Counted from the first letter of the stretch, positions 47,149 through 58,921 are shown. The stretch is 64,000 nucleotides of DNA from Pedobacter aquae (GCF_008195825.1 NZ_CP043329.1:1922001-1986000); one strand, 5' to 3'. Numbers and translations are program-made. The notes: a model not told the origin generated them from the letters alone.

Positions 47149-48969
47149 CTATTTGTATAGTCCTTTTATAGTTTCATAAAAATTATAAAGCGTATAAAAC
47201 GCTTTCTTCTTTTTACCCGTTTCTGAAATAAGCCCTTTACGGTTCCAGAAATTCTGATAAATAGGATGAGGTCTTCTAGGCGATCTAAAATCAACTAAAA
47301 TCCAAGGCGTCATTCCTCTTAAAGCATCAATCTTTTTAAGAATTTTAAACTGATTTTCATAAAGAGCTTCTTGATACTCTTCAGAGAATTTAGTTTCAGC
47401 ATCTGCATGGAAACCACCCAAAGCATCTCCGCCAAATTCTGATATAACCACAGGTTTATCGTATTTTATATCAAAATAGTATTTGGTAATTTCCTTAGGT
47501 GTACCACCCCAATACCAACCTGCGTACTCATTAAAACTTACTAAATCTAGCTTTGCTCCTAAAACATCATCAATAATAACACGGTTACCATCACGATGTA
47601 ATTCTAATGCGGCAGCCACTAATCTGGTATTATCATTATTTCTGGCAACATCTACCAAATTCCCCATAAATTTGTGTCTTGGGTTACTTAAAGGTGTTTC
47701 ATTACCAACAGACCAGATGATAACACTTGCTCTATTTTTATCACGTGTTATTAAATCTGTTAATTGTCCTTTTGCATTAGCATAGGTATCAGGATTTTCC
47801 CACTCTATTGTCCAATAAACTGGCACTTCTGCCCATACCATTAGCCCCATCTCATCTGCAAGACGTAGCATTTCTTCATTATGAGGATAATGAGCAAGTC
47901 TTACAAAATTACAGTTGAGTTCTTTAGCCCAATTCAGTAACATCCTTAAATCACCGGTAGAACGCGGGCGACCTGCAACCATTGGATTTTCATCATGTAT
48001 AGAAATACCTCTTAAAAAAACAGATTTACCATTAAGTAAAATATCTTTACCAGAGGTTTGTATGGTTCTAAAACCAATTTTATCTGCTACGGTATCCGTA
48101 TTAGCTATAATTTTTACTTGATATAACTTAGGGCTCTCTGGAGACCAGTATTGCAATTTTTTTATAGGAATTTTTATGGCCGCATAACCATTGTTATTGG
48201 TTTGGACATTGATATTAAGTTTAGCTTCAGGTATTTGGATATTAAGTTTTTGACTCTTATTACTTCCTTTTAACTGAACAAAACCCTCTAACTCTTGCGC
48301 ATTATTTTTAGCTAACTGTATCTTATAATCATGTATATAAGTATCAGGCAATTCTGCTAAATAAACATCGCGAGTTATACCGCCATAATTCCACCAATCT
48401 GTATTAATAGTAGGTACTTCTTCTTTTCTTCGGGTATTATCTACTTTTAAAACAACAGAATTTTCGCCTGATTTTAGCAAGTCCGTAACATCAAAATGAA
48501 AAGGCGTAAAGCCACCTTTATGAATACCTAATTTTTTACCGTTTAAATAAACATGTGCTTCATAGTTTACGGCAGCGAAATAGAGTAAATACTTTTTACC
48601 ATTTATTGGCTTAGCACTAAATAAACGACGATACCATACCGTACCTTCGTAAAAAGCAAGTTTTTCTGCTTGCGAATTCCAATCAGCAGGTACATTTAAA
48701 GTGGGCTCATAATCAAAATTATATTCTATCAACTCTGATTTATCAACCTCTGTTTTATCATCATAATAACCACCAGTTTTACTGTTAGATTCATCAAAAG
48801 GCTTTCTTCTATAGTCATAAAAACCATTCTCATAAGGGTCTAAAACGTAATTCCATCGACCGTTTAAACTTATTTTTTTTCTTGAAGATATGTTTTGTAT
48901 TAGCCCATCTTGAGCCTTGATAGGCTGCACTAAACATAAAACACATAAAATGGCGAGTAACTTTCTCAT
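47149..48969 (-). CDS. GH2 beta-glycosidase, beta-glucuronidase-like
   Basis: A 606-residue exported enzyme (signal peptide ending PIKAQ). It has a jelly-roll domain (FYEGTVWYRRLF, YLNGKKLGIHKGGFTPFHFD), an Ig-like domain, then the barrel: acid/base Glu424 in VIIWSVGNETPL and nucleophile Glu511 in PVVISEFGGDALGG. The short three-domain layout and the ending FRSPRRPHPIYQNFWNRKGL are like beta-glucuronidases and compact beta-galactosidases of GH2. In a xylan-type locus, removal of side-chain or terminal sugars is likely, but the sugar cannot be read from sequence. It follows the second susD by about 137 bp. Confidence 0.88.
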   Translation of the reverse strand: MRKLLAILCVLCLVQPIKAQDGLIQNISSRKKISLNGRWNYVLDPYENGFYDYRRKPFDESNSKTGGYYDDKTEVDKSELIEYNFDYEPTLNVPADWNSQAEKLAFYEGTVWYRRLFSAKPINGKKYLLYFAAVNYEAHVYLNGKKLGIHKGGFTPFHFDVTDLLKSGENSVVLKVDNTRRKEEVPTINTDWWNYGGITRDVYLAELPDTYIHDYKIQLAKNNAQELEGFVQLKGSNKSQKLNIQIPEAKLNINVQTNNNGYAAIKIPIKKLQYWSPESPKLYQVKIIANTDTVADKIGFRTIQTSGKDILLNGKSVFLRGISIHDENPMVAGRPRSTGDLRMLLNWAKELNCNFVRLAHYPHNEEMLRLADEMGLMVWAEVPVYWTIEWENPDTYANAKGQLTDLITRDKNRASVIIWSVGNETPLSNPRHKFMGNLVDVARNNDNTRLVAAALELHRDGNRVIIDDVLGAKLDLVSFNEYAGWYWGGTPKEITKYYFDIKYDKPVVISEFGGDALGGFHADAETKFSEEYQEALYENQFKILKKIDALRGMTPWILVDFRSPRRPHPIYQNFWNRKGLISETGKKKKAFYTLYNFYETIKGLYK

Positions 48970-49042
48970 ATAATTTGTTAAAGAATAACTTGATAAGGTT
49001 TACTTATGCAAGGTTTGATAATAAATTGCTATTTAATTAAGT

Positions 49043-49069
49043 AGTTAGGCTAGATGCACTGCACCTAAC
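49043..49069 (-). terminator. Weak hairpin after the second susD
   Basis: GTTAGG (minus strand) pairs with CCTAAC around a 15-nt interior in the susD-GH2 gap, with a further AGTA/TACT match outside. The T-run that follows is poor (TACTTAATT). It may attenuate rather than end transcription into GH2. Confidence 0.35.
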
Positions 49070-49106
49070 CTTTACTACTTTAAGAATGAACATTAACCAA
49101 TTAATA

Positions 49107-50780
49107 CTAATTTGTCCATCCGGGATTTTGAACTAATGCAGGTTGCCTATTGATATCTACTAAAGGGAAAGGAAATAAATAATTTTTGCTGGTGAAAATC
49201 CTGTTTTCTACGATAAACCTTTCATAAGTAAAAGAACCGTTTGCTTGTCTGGTGATACGCATACCACTTACTGGCTTGTTAAATTCTGTTTCGCCTTTTT
49301 TCCATCTTCTTACATCATAAAAACGGTGACCTTCAAAACATAGCTCAACACGTCTTTCGTTATGTATCAAATCTCTCATCTGTTCTTTTGATAAAGTTGG
49401 AGAACCTGCTACTAAAAGAGGTAAATTAACACCTGGTCTTCTTCTAACTTGGTTTAAATAAGTATATACACCAGCTACAGGGCCCTGTGCCTCATTTAAA
49501 GCTTCAGCATAGTTTAGCAGAACCTCTGCATAACGTAAAATAACCCAAGGTCTTCTCACATTACTGTTAGATGCTTGATTCCAGGTAGCCGCTTCGCTTA
49601 AGAATTTGCGCATATAATAACCTGTCTTTGTAGCATTTACATTTCTATTTAAACCATCTCTACCATCAACAAAAGTTTCAACTGCTCTGCCTTTAAATAC
49701 TCTGCCATTGTAATTGATATTAAGATCTAGCCTTGGATCTCTTCCTGTATAGGGGCTGTTAGGATTATAACCAGATGTAGGGTCTGTAAGAGGCTTACCG
49801 TTTGCCATACCAAAAGCATCAACCATTTCTTGCGTAGGGTTTGTTCTTCCACTTGCCCCATCAAAACTGATTGGCGCATTAAAGGTTTCTATATCATTAC
49901 GGTTGGTGGCTTGAGTAGCAAAGATTACTTCATTGTTGTATTGCGCTTGATTATAATTAAAAATAGATACATAGCTAGCTTGAAGGCTATGTCTATTTAA
50001 ATCTATTAATGCTTTTGCAGCATCTGCAGCAGCTTGCCATTTTGCTAAATCATTATTAGGATTATTGAGAGGGCTTGCCGCATACAATAGCATTCTTGCT
50101 TTTAATGCCATCGCTGCGGTCTTAGTTGCTCTTCCACGATTAGCAGCACTCCAAGACTGTGTCCATTCTGGTAATTTAACCATAGCAGAATCACAGTCTT
50201 TAATAATTTGATCAACACATTCTTGAAATGTGTTCTTTGGCTGGTCTAAATCTTCTAACCTATCGAAAACACGAGTAGCTAAGATGACACCTCCGTATCT
50301 TTTCACCAAATCAAAATGAAACATGGCTCTTAAAAAAAGAGCTTCTCCTTTTAAACGTGTTTTATCTGCCTGCTCTGTTAAACCATCAACTGGTATAATC
50401 ACAGCTCTATCTACATTTTCTAAAAAAAGATTTACCCTTCTTAAACCTGTATAAAGTGTTGAGTATTGTTCATCAACGGTTCTAACGGGGCTCCAAGTAC
50501 CATTATTAAAGATATTAATGGAAGAACCTACGTTAGAATTAACAGCCTCGTCACTACCAGAAGCTAATAAAGCACCATTTCCATCAATATTATAACCATC
50601 TTGAAGAGATAAATACGCAGTATTTAAAACTCCCCTAGCATAAGCATCATTAGCCCAAACTTGATCTCCGGTTATAGCACCATCTGTAGTGGTACCATCT
50701 TGTAAAAAGCTTTCTTTACAACCAGTTGCTACTGTAGCAGCTAGCATGATATATATTATATTTTTAAATGTCTTGTTCAT
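49107..50780 (-). CDS. SusD-like glycan-binding lipoprotein (second pair)
   Basis: A 557-residue outer-membrane lipoprotein (lipobox TVATGC, Cys21). It has the SusD-type helical TPR scaffold: GEALFLRAMFHFDLVKRYGG in the first half, LKARMLLYAASPLNNP in the middle, and RRVELCFEGHRFYDVRRWK near the end, all family hallmarks. It caps the SusC partner encoded 10 bp upstream and captures oligosaccharide at the cell surface. It is a paralogue of the SusD at 53851: the block LLYAAS followed by KWxAAADAAKALxDLN is shared. Confidence 0.95.
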   Translation of the reverse strand: MNKTFKNIIYIMLAATVATGCKESFLQDGTTTDGAITGDQVWANDAYARGVLNTAYLSLQDGYNIDGNGALLASGSDEAVNSNVGSSINIFNNGTWSPVRTVDEQYSTLYTGLRRVNLFLENVDRAVIIPVDGLTEQADKTRLKGEALFLRAMFHFDLVKRYGGVILATRVFDRLEDLDQPKNTFQECVDQIIKDCDSAMVKLPEWTQSWSAANRGRATKTAAMALKARMLLYAASPLNNPNNDLAKWQAAADAAKALIDLNRHSLQASYVSIFNYNQAQYNNEVIFATQATNRNDIETFNAPISFDGASGRTNPTQEMVDAFGMANGKPLTDPTSGYNPNSPYTGRDPRLDLNINYNGRVFKGRAVETFVDGRDGLNRNVNATKTGYYMRKFLSEAATWNQASNSNVRRPWVILRYAEVLLNYAEALNEAQGPVAGVYTYLNQVRRRPGVNLPLLVAGSPTLSKEQMRDLIHNERRVELCFEGHRFYDVRRWKKGETEFNKPVSGMRITRQANGSFTYERFIVENRIFTSKNYLFPFPLVDINRQPALVQNPGWTN

Positions 50781-50790
50781 CTGCTTACAA

Positions 50791-53700
50791 TTAAAATTTA
50801 AGATTTAAGCCTAGCGAATAGGTTCTTAGGTAGGGATATGATGAGTTATAACCTGCTTCTGGTATTTCAGCATCAATAGGTAAATCTAAATCATCAAACG
50901 TAAGTAGATTAAAACCACTTACATAAACCCTCATAGAGGATAACTTCAACTTTTTAAGTACTTGAGGAGAAATAGTATAACCTATTTCTGCATGCTTTAA
51001 CTTAATAAAATCACCAGAACGTAACCAAAAAGTAGAATTTTGAACATTATTACCTCTATTCGCAAGGGTTAATCTTGGATAAGCTGCAGTAGCGGATGTT
51101 TCTGGTGTCCATCTATCAACACTAAACTGATTGATGTAACCTGTATTATTTGAACCAGCGTTTACTAAATCATTTATTTGGATTGTTCTGCCTCCAACAC
51201 CTTGAAAAAGGGCTGAAAAATCGAAGTTCTTATAGTTGATAGAAGTTCCGAAACCAAAATAAGAAGTTGGAATATTGGTATAATCTGTAGTAACAAAGTC
51301 AAGATTATCTATTACTTTATCATTATTCATATCGCGGTAGCGGATATCACCTGGCTTAACCAATGCAGAAAAACGCTGTACAGGTGCTGCATCTATTTCT
51401 GCTTGAGATTGAAAAAGCCCTTCTGCTATAAGAAAACTCTTGGTAACAGAGCCTCCAACATCAACACCACCAATAGGCTTACCAATATTTCTTTGATAGG
51501 ATGGTATGTTAGCAGGTTCGTTTAAAGCATCTGCCTGGCTTTTCACATAAGTATAATTACCAAATAGCCCAACAGTTACTTTATTAAAAGTTTTGCGGAT
51601 GTTGATTGTTCCTTCTACACCTTTAAAGCTTGCTTCACCTTCATTAACTGCAACCAAATTTTGGCCAATAATTCTAGGTAGTAAATCAGTAGTGAGTAGT
51701 TTTTCTCTATTTTCTTGAAAATAGTCTGCGCTAATAGAAACTACTTGTTTAAACATGTAGGCATCAAAACCTAGACTTGCTTTTTTAGCTCTTTCCCAAG
51801 TTAATAATGGGTTTCCTAACTCTTGCTCGTAAGTAGAAGGCACATTAGAGTAACCGGTTCCAAAGAAAGTTTGAGTACCACCTCTTGAAAAATAATTTCT
51901 ATAAGCAAATTTTCTTGATGTACTTAAAGCATCATTACCTACAATGCCGTATGAACCTCTCAGTTTAAAATAATCTAAAGCTTTGAAAGTTTTAAGAAAG
52001 TTTTCCTCTGTAACTATCCATCCGGCTGAAATAGCTGGAAACCATCCTGCCCTATTGCCAGGCAAGAAATTTTCAGAACTGCCATAGGTAGCAATAAAAT
52101 CAGCAAAATACTTTTGTTTATAGTTATATGATAATCTATTAGCTAATTGCTCTGTCTTATTATCTAAACGCCCAGGCGCTGCACTAACGGCTCTTTGGAA
52201 ACGAGTACTAAAATTAACATTGTGTTTACCAAAACCCCTGATATAATCAAACCCTCCCCAGAACTCATTAGCTCTTATATTACTATTAAAAACTGAGTTT
52301 GAGTATGCAATTGGGGATTGATTTCCGAAACGCGTATACGAACCATCATTTTCTAATTGATAAACTTCATATGATTCATCAAACCCAGATTGATACAAGC
52401 CAGTAACATCATAGGTATAAAAAACATTTGCCGATAACCCTTCTGTGATAAAGTTTAATTTTTGTTTAACATTTAAGGTGGCTAATAAAGTACGATATAA
52501 GTCTGTTCTGTTTCCTCTAGCTTGTATCATTCCTAGTGGATTATTTCTAAAAAGTGCACTTCCACCGTAAGTACCATCGGCATTATAAATAGGAAATGCA
52601 TTAGAAGGAGTTCCGAAAACAGCCGATAAAAAACCGCCGTTCCCATCTCTAGGGTAACGTAAATCATTAACTCTACCACCAACATCCAAGGCAACATCTA
52701 AACTTTTGTTCACACGGATGTCTAGATTAGTTCTAAAATTGTACCTTTTAAAATTAGTATTTGCATTGTAACTGATATTTTCTCCGCCACCATATAAGCC
52801 ATCCTGATTAAAGAAGCTTACATGAGTAAAGTATTTAGCAAAAGAATTCCCACCGCTTACAGTAGCTACATAACGTTGTACAGGAGCAGATTTTTTGATA
52901 AACAAATTCGGAAAATTAACATTTGGATATTTGAAAGGATCTGTTCCATCACGATAAGCGTCTAAAACAGTTTGATTATATTGAGGAGTATTACCATCAT
53001 TTACTTGAGCTTCATTAAATAAAGTAGCATAATTAAATGAATTTAAAGGACTGATTAAATTTACCGGGGTTTGCAAACCTCCTTGAACATCAAAAGTTAC
53101 TTTTGTTTTACTAGCACTTCCTCTTTTTGTAGTTACATAAATAACACCATTAGCAGCATTCATACCATACCAAGCCAAAGAAGCTGCATCTTTTAAAACG
53201 CTTATTCCTTCAATCTCATTCAAATCCATATCAACAAAATCCCTAGCTACACCATCAACCAATACCAGAGGTGCTTGCGAGCTGTTAAAAGAAGACCTTC
53301 CTCTGATTAAAAATGTAGCATCATCTGTACCTGGTCTTGTGCCTGTCTGTTGAATATGTAATCCCGATAATCTGCCTGCTAAAACGTTATTTAGGGTTGA
53401 TGATGGAAGTTGAGGTAAAGCATCGCCTTTAATTGTATTAATGGTTGCTGTAACTTCTCTTTTTTCCTAACTCCGAAAGGTATAAATACGTCATCATCAT
53501 CACTAGCATCTATTAAACTACGATTTAGTATTACCTGAGCATCTTGTAACTCTACTGCAGATTTTCTTAAGGTATTAAAGCCAGGTTTAGTAAAAATAAT
53601 TTGATTAGTTGCGTCTGTCTCTAAAGAAAATGCGCCATTATCATCAGACATCACACCTGTTGTTTTCTCTTGGATAATGATGCTAACACCACTTATAGGA

Positions 53701-53825
53701 TTGTTTTTAGAATCTTTTATCTTACCAGATATGGTAATTTTTTCTTCTTTATTTTGAGCAAAGTTGCTAAAAGCAGCCCCCAGCAATAGAAGAAGAGAAA
53801 TGATATGTTTATATTTTGATTTCAT
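50791..53825 (-). CDS. SusC-like TonB-dependent transporter (second pair, frameshifted at T6)
   Basis: Reconstructed as 1011 residues. A signal peptide (ending FSNFAQ), a carboxypeptidase-like domain (ITISGKIKDSKNNPISGV) and a plug precede the barrel. The N-terminal frame ends at 53391 and the barrel frame begins upstream of 53262; the gap reads continuously as REVTATINTIKGDALPQL, then LAGRLSGLHIQQTGTRPGTD, once one base is added at the T6 run 53460-53465. The usual VVVVGYG box is replaced by DDDDVFIPFGVRKK, an acidic variant. It imports oligosaccharides with the SusD partner that follows 10 bp later. It is 25 bp after the first susD. Confidence 0.9.
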
Positions 53826-53850
53826 CTTATTTAAGTTTAAAGTTTACAAC

Positions 53851-55509
53851 CTATTCCCATCCAGGATTCTGAGTAAGAACACCCTTACTTTTAAATATCT
53901 CTGTTCTTGGAATTGGATACAGGTGCATATAATCAGCAAAAGTTCTTTGGTAGATGCTTGGTAAAACAATAGGATTATAAGTAAAAGAGCCATTAGAATT
54001 TCTTACCACATTCATCCCCATAACAGGCTTATTAATGACTTCTACACCTATTTTCCAACGCATAATATCATACCATCTAAAATCTTCAAAAGCTAGTTCT
54101 ACAGCTCTCTCATGTCTAATAGCTTCTCTCATTTGAGCTTTTGTTAATCCTAAAGGAAGATTTGGCATAGAAACCCTTGCTCTAATAGTATTTATAGCAT
54201 TATAAACCGTATTATCTGGTGCTGCTAAAAATTCATTTTGTGCTTCGGCATAGTTTAATAGCACCTCTGCATATCTAAAAAAGATATAATTAAAGAGTGC
54301 TCTTGCCGTTGTATTTCTGGTATAAACTTCTGGCCACATTTTTCTGCAGTAATATCTGGTGGCTGTATAAATGATATTATTCTCTCTAAAATCATTACCA
54401 TTATTCCACATCTGCATTCTTCTTCCTTGCCAAGGCGCATCATTATAAAGAATATTGGCGTAAAATCTTGGATCTCTACCTGCATATGGATTAGCAGGAT
54501 TATATCCAGAGGTTGCATCAGTAATAGGTTTACCGGTAAGTTGCATTTCATACATATCCACATGGTTTTGGGTAGGATTCATAGAACCCTGTGCACCACC
54601 AGAACCTGGAGACATGATGAAATCTAGTAGCATCCCATCTATAGCTCTTGGACCTCTTATTTTAATCATGATATATTCTGGAGACTCTGCTACATTCATG
54701 ATTTCGCTATAAGTAGGATGTAAGGTAAATGCATTTAAATCCATTAAAGCTTTAGCAGCATCAGCAGCGGCTTTCCATTTATTTAAATCATTTGAGGTAT
54801 TATGTAAGGCACTAGCTGCATATAATAATACTCTTGATTTTAAGGCCATGGCAGCTCTACTTGTAGCCCTTCCATAACTAGCATTATCATAAGAAGGTGG
54901 TAAATTAGTTATAGCTTGGTCTAAATCTGCCACTATAAAGTCTACACATTCTTGATAAGTATTTCTAGGTAAATCAGCATTATCGGTAATTTCAAGAGCT
55001 TTGTCTACAATCGGTACACCACCAAATCTTTTTATCAATTCAAAATATAAAAACGCTCTTATAAACTTCATTTCTCCTTCTATCCTTGTAGGATCTTGAT
55101 TGGGTGTCCATGGCACTGTAGACATTTTCCCTAGCATTACATTGGTAATTCTTATACCGGCGTATGCTCTTTCCCATATTCCACCAATATCATTTAAAGC
55201 AGAACCTCCTCTTTCATAATGATCATGAAATAGACCTTGATTTAATGTTCTGATAGAAACATCGGTATTACCAGAAACCGCTTCATCTGAAGCTTGTGAT
55301 GTTGTACCTCTGTGGTTGTTAAACCTTGCATAATCATCTACTAAAAAGTTATATGCATTATTTGCAAACTGAGAAGCCAAAACAGGATCACTAAATACTT
55401 TTTCCTCTGATAAGGCTACTCCAGGTGCTCTATCGAGAAAGTTCTTCTCGCAAGAAGTAGCTGTTAAAAGTATAACGATGGATACTATAATTTTAAAATT
55501 TTTCATCAT
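53851..55509 (-). CDS. SusD-like glycan-binding lipoprotein (first pair)
   Basis: A 552-residue outer-membrane lipoprotein (lipobox TATSC, Cys20, followed by EKNFLDRAPG as in many SusD proteins). SusD landmarks are GEMKFIRAFLYFELIKRFGG, LKSRVLLYAASALHNT and RHERAVELAFEDFRWYDIMR. It partners the SusC encoded 7 bp upstream in a lidded outer-membrane importer. Fold and length are normal. It shares many blocks with the second SusD, so the two susCD pairs arose by tandem duplication. Confidence 0.95.
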   Translation of the reverse strand: MMKNFKIIVSIVILLTATSCEKNFLDRAPGVALSEEKVFSDPVLASQFANNAYNFLVDDYARFNNHRGTTSQASDEAVSGNTDVSIRTLNQGLFHDHYERGGSALNDIGGIWERAYAGIRITNVMLGKMSTVPWTPNQDPTRIEGEMKFIRAFLYFELIKRFGGVPIVDKALEITDNADLPRNTYQECVDFIVADLDQAITNLPPSYDNASYGRATSRAAMALKSRVLLYAASALHNTSNDLNKWKAAADAAKALMDLNAFTLHPTYSEIMNVAESPEYIMIKIRGPRAIDGMLLDFIMSPGSGGAQGSMNPTQNHVDMYEMQLTGKPITDATSGYNPANPYAGRDPRFYANILYNDAPWQGRRMQMWNNGNDFRENNIIYTATRYYCRKMWPEVYTRNTTARALFNYIFFRYAEVLLNYAEAQNEFLAAPDNTVYNAINTIRARVSMPNLPLGLTKAQMREAIRHERAVELAFEDFRWYDIMRWKIGVEVINKPVMGMNVVRNSNGSFTYNPIVLPSIYQRTFADYMHLYPIPRTEIFKSKGVLTQNPGWE

Positions 55510-55516
55510 TACAGAA

Positions 55517-58500
55517 TTATAATTGAATGTTTAAACCAAAATTGTAAATACGGGATGATGGATACAGAGACTGTACAGAAAACGAGGTGTTAGATAAATT
55601 GATGTTTTCTGGATCTAAATACATACGGAATTTTGTCCATGTATGTAAGTTCTGTCCGTTTAAAAACAATCTTAAAGATGAGATTTTAGCTTTCTTTAAC
55701 CACGTTGCAGGAACATTCCAAGAAAGCTCTGCATTTCTAATTTTTAAATAACTAGCATCTTGTAAGATAAAATCATTTAACCTGTAATTTACATAAGGAT
55801 TTCCTCTAGAATGTAATGCCGGCCAAGTTGCTGTAGCAGCGGTTTCTGGTGTCCATCTGCCCAACTGTATACCATACATTTGTTGACCATTGTTTTGTTC
55901 TGTTAAAATTACATTTGAGCTTACATTGGCAACACCTTGAAATAGTACCGATAAAGAGAACCCTTTATATGCTAACCTTGGGGTTACGCTATAAGTATAT
56001 TCAGGAGTACGAGAGTAACCTATAGCAGTTTGGTCATCATTAGTAATTACTCCGTCTTGATTTACATCTATATATTTTAAATCTCCCGGAATAGATGTTC
56101 CTAATAAATTTTTTGGAGAGTTATCAATTTCTTCTTGAGAGTCATAAAAACCATCCGTAACAAAACCAAAGAACTGACCTAGTCTTTTACCTTCTTGTTT
56201 TTGGTATTCTGGTCTACCTTGTGGTTCATCCCTATTAATAACTTTATTTCTAGCAAAAGATAATTGGGTAGTTAAACCATACTTAAACTGTCCGGTTCGT
56301 TTTTGATAATCTAACTCAATTTCATAACCCTTGTTATAAACTTCTCCAATATTTAATCTTGGATAAATTTCACCATAAGTTTGTAATCCCGATTGTCTTG
56401 CAGTTAAAATATCTGTTCTTTTCTCATCAAATAAATCAAATGTTAACCTGATAGATTCTTTTAAAAATGAGGCATCAATACCAATATTTCTTTTTCTACC
56501 TTTTTCCCAAGTAATATTAGGGTTACCTACAGAACTGATAAAGGAAACCAAATTATTAGTAATAGAATTGGGGTTACCAAATTGAACACCGTTATTTGGT
56601 CTTGACCATGCAGGATTAAAAGAAGTTCCTCCAGAAGCGGTCCCATAATTCTCCAAAAACAAAAATCTTTGATTTGTCCCGTCAATAGATAAATTATCAT
56701 TACCTACAATACCATAACTACCTCTTATTTTTAAAAGGTTAAGCCATGATATATCTTTCATAAAATCTTCGTTGGTAATAGTCCAACCGGCAGAAACCGC
56801 GGGAAAGAAACCATATTGTAATCCTATCGGGAAGTTCTCAGAACCATTGTAAGCTGCATTAAATTCTGCAAAGTATCTGTTATCATAATTATAAGTAACC
56901 CTGCTTACTACACCTTGTGAAGCAGATGGCGGAGCTGTTGTTTGACTAGAGCCTGGACTCTTTACAAGCTGACGAGTACCTAATGCTAATGCTGTAACTG
57001 TGTGTTTTCCAAAAGATCTATTGTAGTAAAGCCCTCCTTGTAAATTAGAACTTATTCTACCATCATAACTTACTAATAAGCCACTTAGGGGCTCGTCTCT
57101 TTGTCTGTCTGGTGATAAAGTAACATCTCCTGTCCTTCTATCATAAACATAAGCCGCCCAATTGGCATTTCTTCTGGTTGTACTATTAAAATAAGAGTCA
57201 TAACCTAAATTGGCTTTAAAACTTAAGCCTTTTACTAAAGACCCTAAATTATAATTTATGTTAAAAGTACTTTCTACAGCATTAAAATCATCATTTCGGG
57301 TTCCCCATCTGGTTAAAACAGCAAGCGGATTCCAGATATTAGTACCTACAGACGGGTTTTGAGCTATTCTACCATCAGGTAGCATAATAGGATAAGCAAA
57401 AGAAGGTGTTTGTAAGATTCTAGAAATCATTCCCTCTACGTTATCATAAGAAAAAGAGTTCGACTGTAAACCAGAAGGTTGATAACGTTTTTGTAGCCTA
57501 CCACCTAGTATAACACCAACAGTTAAATTTTTTGATAATGTGATATCTAAATTTGAACGAAGATTGGTACGATTGTAATCTGGTGTGCTTTTTATGCCAA
57601 AAGGAGAATCAAATTCCTTAAAGATACCTCCTTCATAAAGATATCCAACCATAGCAAAATACTTAATAACTTTTGTACCCCCACTTACTTGTAGATTATG
57701 TTGTGTTTGCGGATAATATTTTTTGTCACATAATCAAACCAATTTACGTTGGGATAACCTAATGGGTCTGAACCATCTTTAAATTTCTGTAGTTCTTCTG
57801 CTGTCCATGTCTCGGTTAAATTGTCATTCCTATTAGCTTCATTAATAAGGAGTGCATTATCATAAGCACTTAAAGCCTTGGGGATTCCTGTATAGGTTTG
57901 TATACTGGCATTACCTGAATAACTCACTACTGGTTTACCTACTTTACCTGATCTTGTAGTTACTAAAATAACCCCGTTAGCTCCTCTGATACCAAAAATT
58001 GCCGTTGATGAAGCATCTTTTAAAACAGAGATTGATTCTATTTCATTAGGGTCTAATTGTCCAAAATCGGGTCTTTCTATACCATCTACTATTACTATTG
58101 CAGATGAATTACCATAAGTAGCTGCACCTCTAATATTAATAACCGAGCCGTTAGCTCCAGGTTGTCCGCTAGCTTGTACAGTTGTAACACCAGTTAAACG
58201 TCCTGCCAAACTATTGGTAACATTAGCTACTGGAGATTGCAAAATTTCTTTAGTTTGAATAGTACTAACAGCACCTGTTAAAGTTGCCTTTTTTTGTTCT
58301 CCGTATCCTACTACAACTACTTCATTTAAATTATTTACACTTTCTACAAGTACTACTTGTATGACAGATTGGTTTCCTACCGTAATTTGTTGAGAGAGAA
58401 AACCCAAATACTTAAATTCTAATACGGCTTGTTCATTAGGTACTCTAATAGAAAACTCTCCATTAGCTCCGGTTATCACTCCGTTAGTAGAATTTTTCAC

Positions 58501-58677
58501 TAATACACTTACACCTGGAAGGGTTAAGCCTGTTGCATCTTTCACGGTTCCTGTTACTACCTTATTTTGTGCTAAAACTTCTACTGTTATTAAACATAAC
58601 ATTAAGCATAGGCTTCGCTTAAAATAAGTTAATAGGATACCGCACTTGAAATTTTTCTTCTTGTAAAGACTTTTCAT
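55517..58677 (-). CDS. SusC-like TonB-dependent transporter (first pair, frameshifted at T6)
   Basis: Reconstructed as 1053 residues. A long N-terminus with a signal peptide (ending VEVLAQ) precedes a carboxypeptidase-like domain (VVTGTVKDATGLTLPGVSV), the TonB/SusC motif NEVVVVGYGEQKKATLTGAV and the plug. The N-terminal frame ends at 57685 and the barrel frame starts upstream of 57652. The stretch between reads YYPQTQHNLQVSGGTKVIKY when one base is added at the T6 run 57719-57724, joining the halves. It is the first gene of the PUL transcript, with a predicted HTCS-regulated promoter at 58732-58799. It would import oligosaccharides across the outer membrane with its SusD. Confidence 0.92.
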
Positions 58678-58731
58678 TTGAATAAGTTTGGTTTAATAAT
58701 TTGGTTGTGTTACACAAGACTGGCAACAGCA

Positions 58732-58799
58732 CAAAGATGTATAGATAATGAAAAAGCAGAGGGATTCATCTGTACGTAATTGAGGTGTTAAACGTACTT
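58732..58799 (-). promoter_or_regulatory. Predicted HTCS-type operator and promoter of the susCD operon
   Basis: TTAAACGTACTT (58788-58799) lies exactly 52 nt from TTTG (58735-58732, within TACATCTTTGT) read on the minus strand. A second half-site GTACGT (58772-58777) gives either an inverted repeat or, on the minus strand, two TACGT copies 18 nt apart. The box and spacing recur at the GH10 promoter. No -33 TTTG is present. The leader to the susC ATG is about 54 nt. Confidence 0.65.
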
Positions 58800-58807
58800 A
58801 AAGGCAT

Positions 58808-58831
58808 AAAAAAAGGGATTTTTAAAATCCC
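58808..58831 (-). terminator. Intrinsic terminator after the HTCS gene
   Basis: A GGGATTTT/AAAATCCC stem (58815-58831) is followed on the minus strand by seven T residues (58814-58808). It ends the regulator transcript 91 bp past its stop, so susC needs its own promoter. Confidence 0.75.
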
Positions 58832-58921
58832 CTCCTACTTATTGAAAAAATTTGATGGATGATAAGAGACTTAAGAAAAGTGTGGATAAAAATATTTTCA
58901 ACCTTTATTACATGAGCTTAA

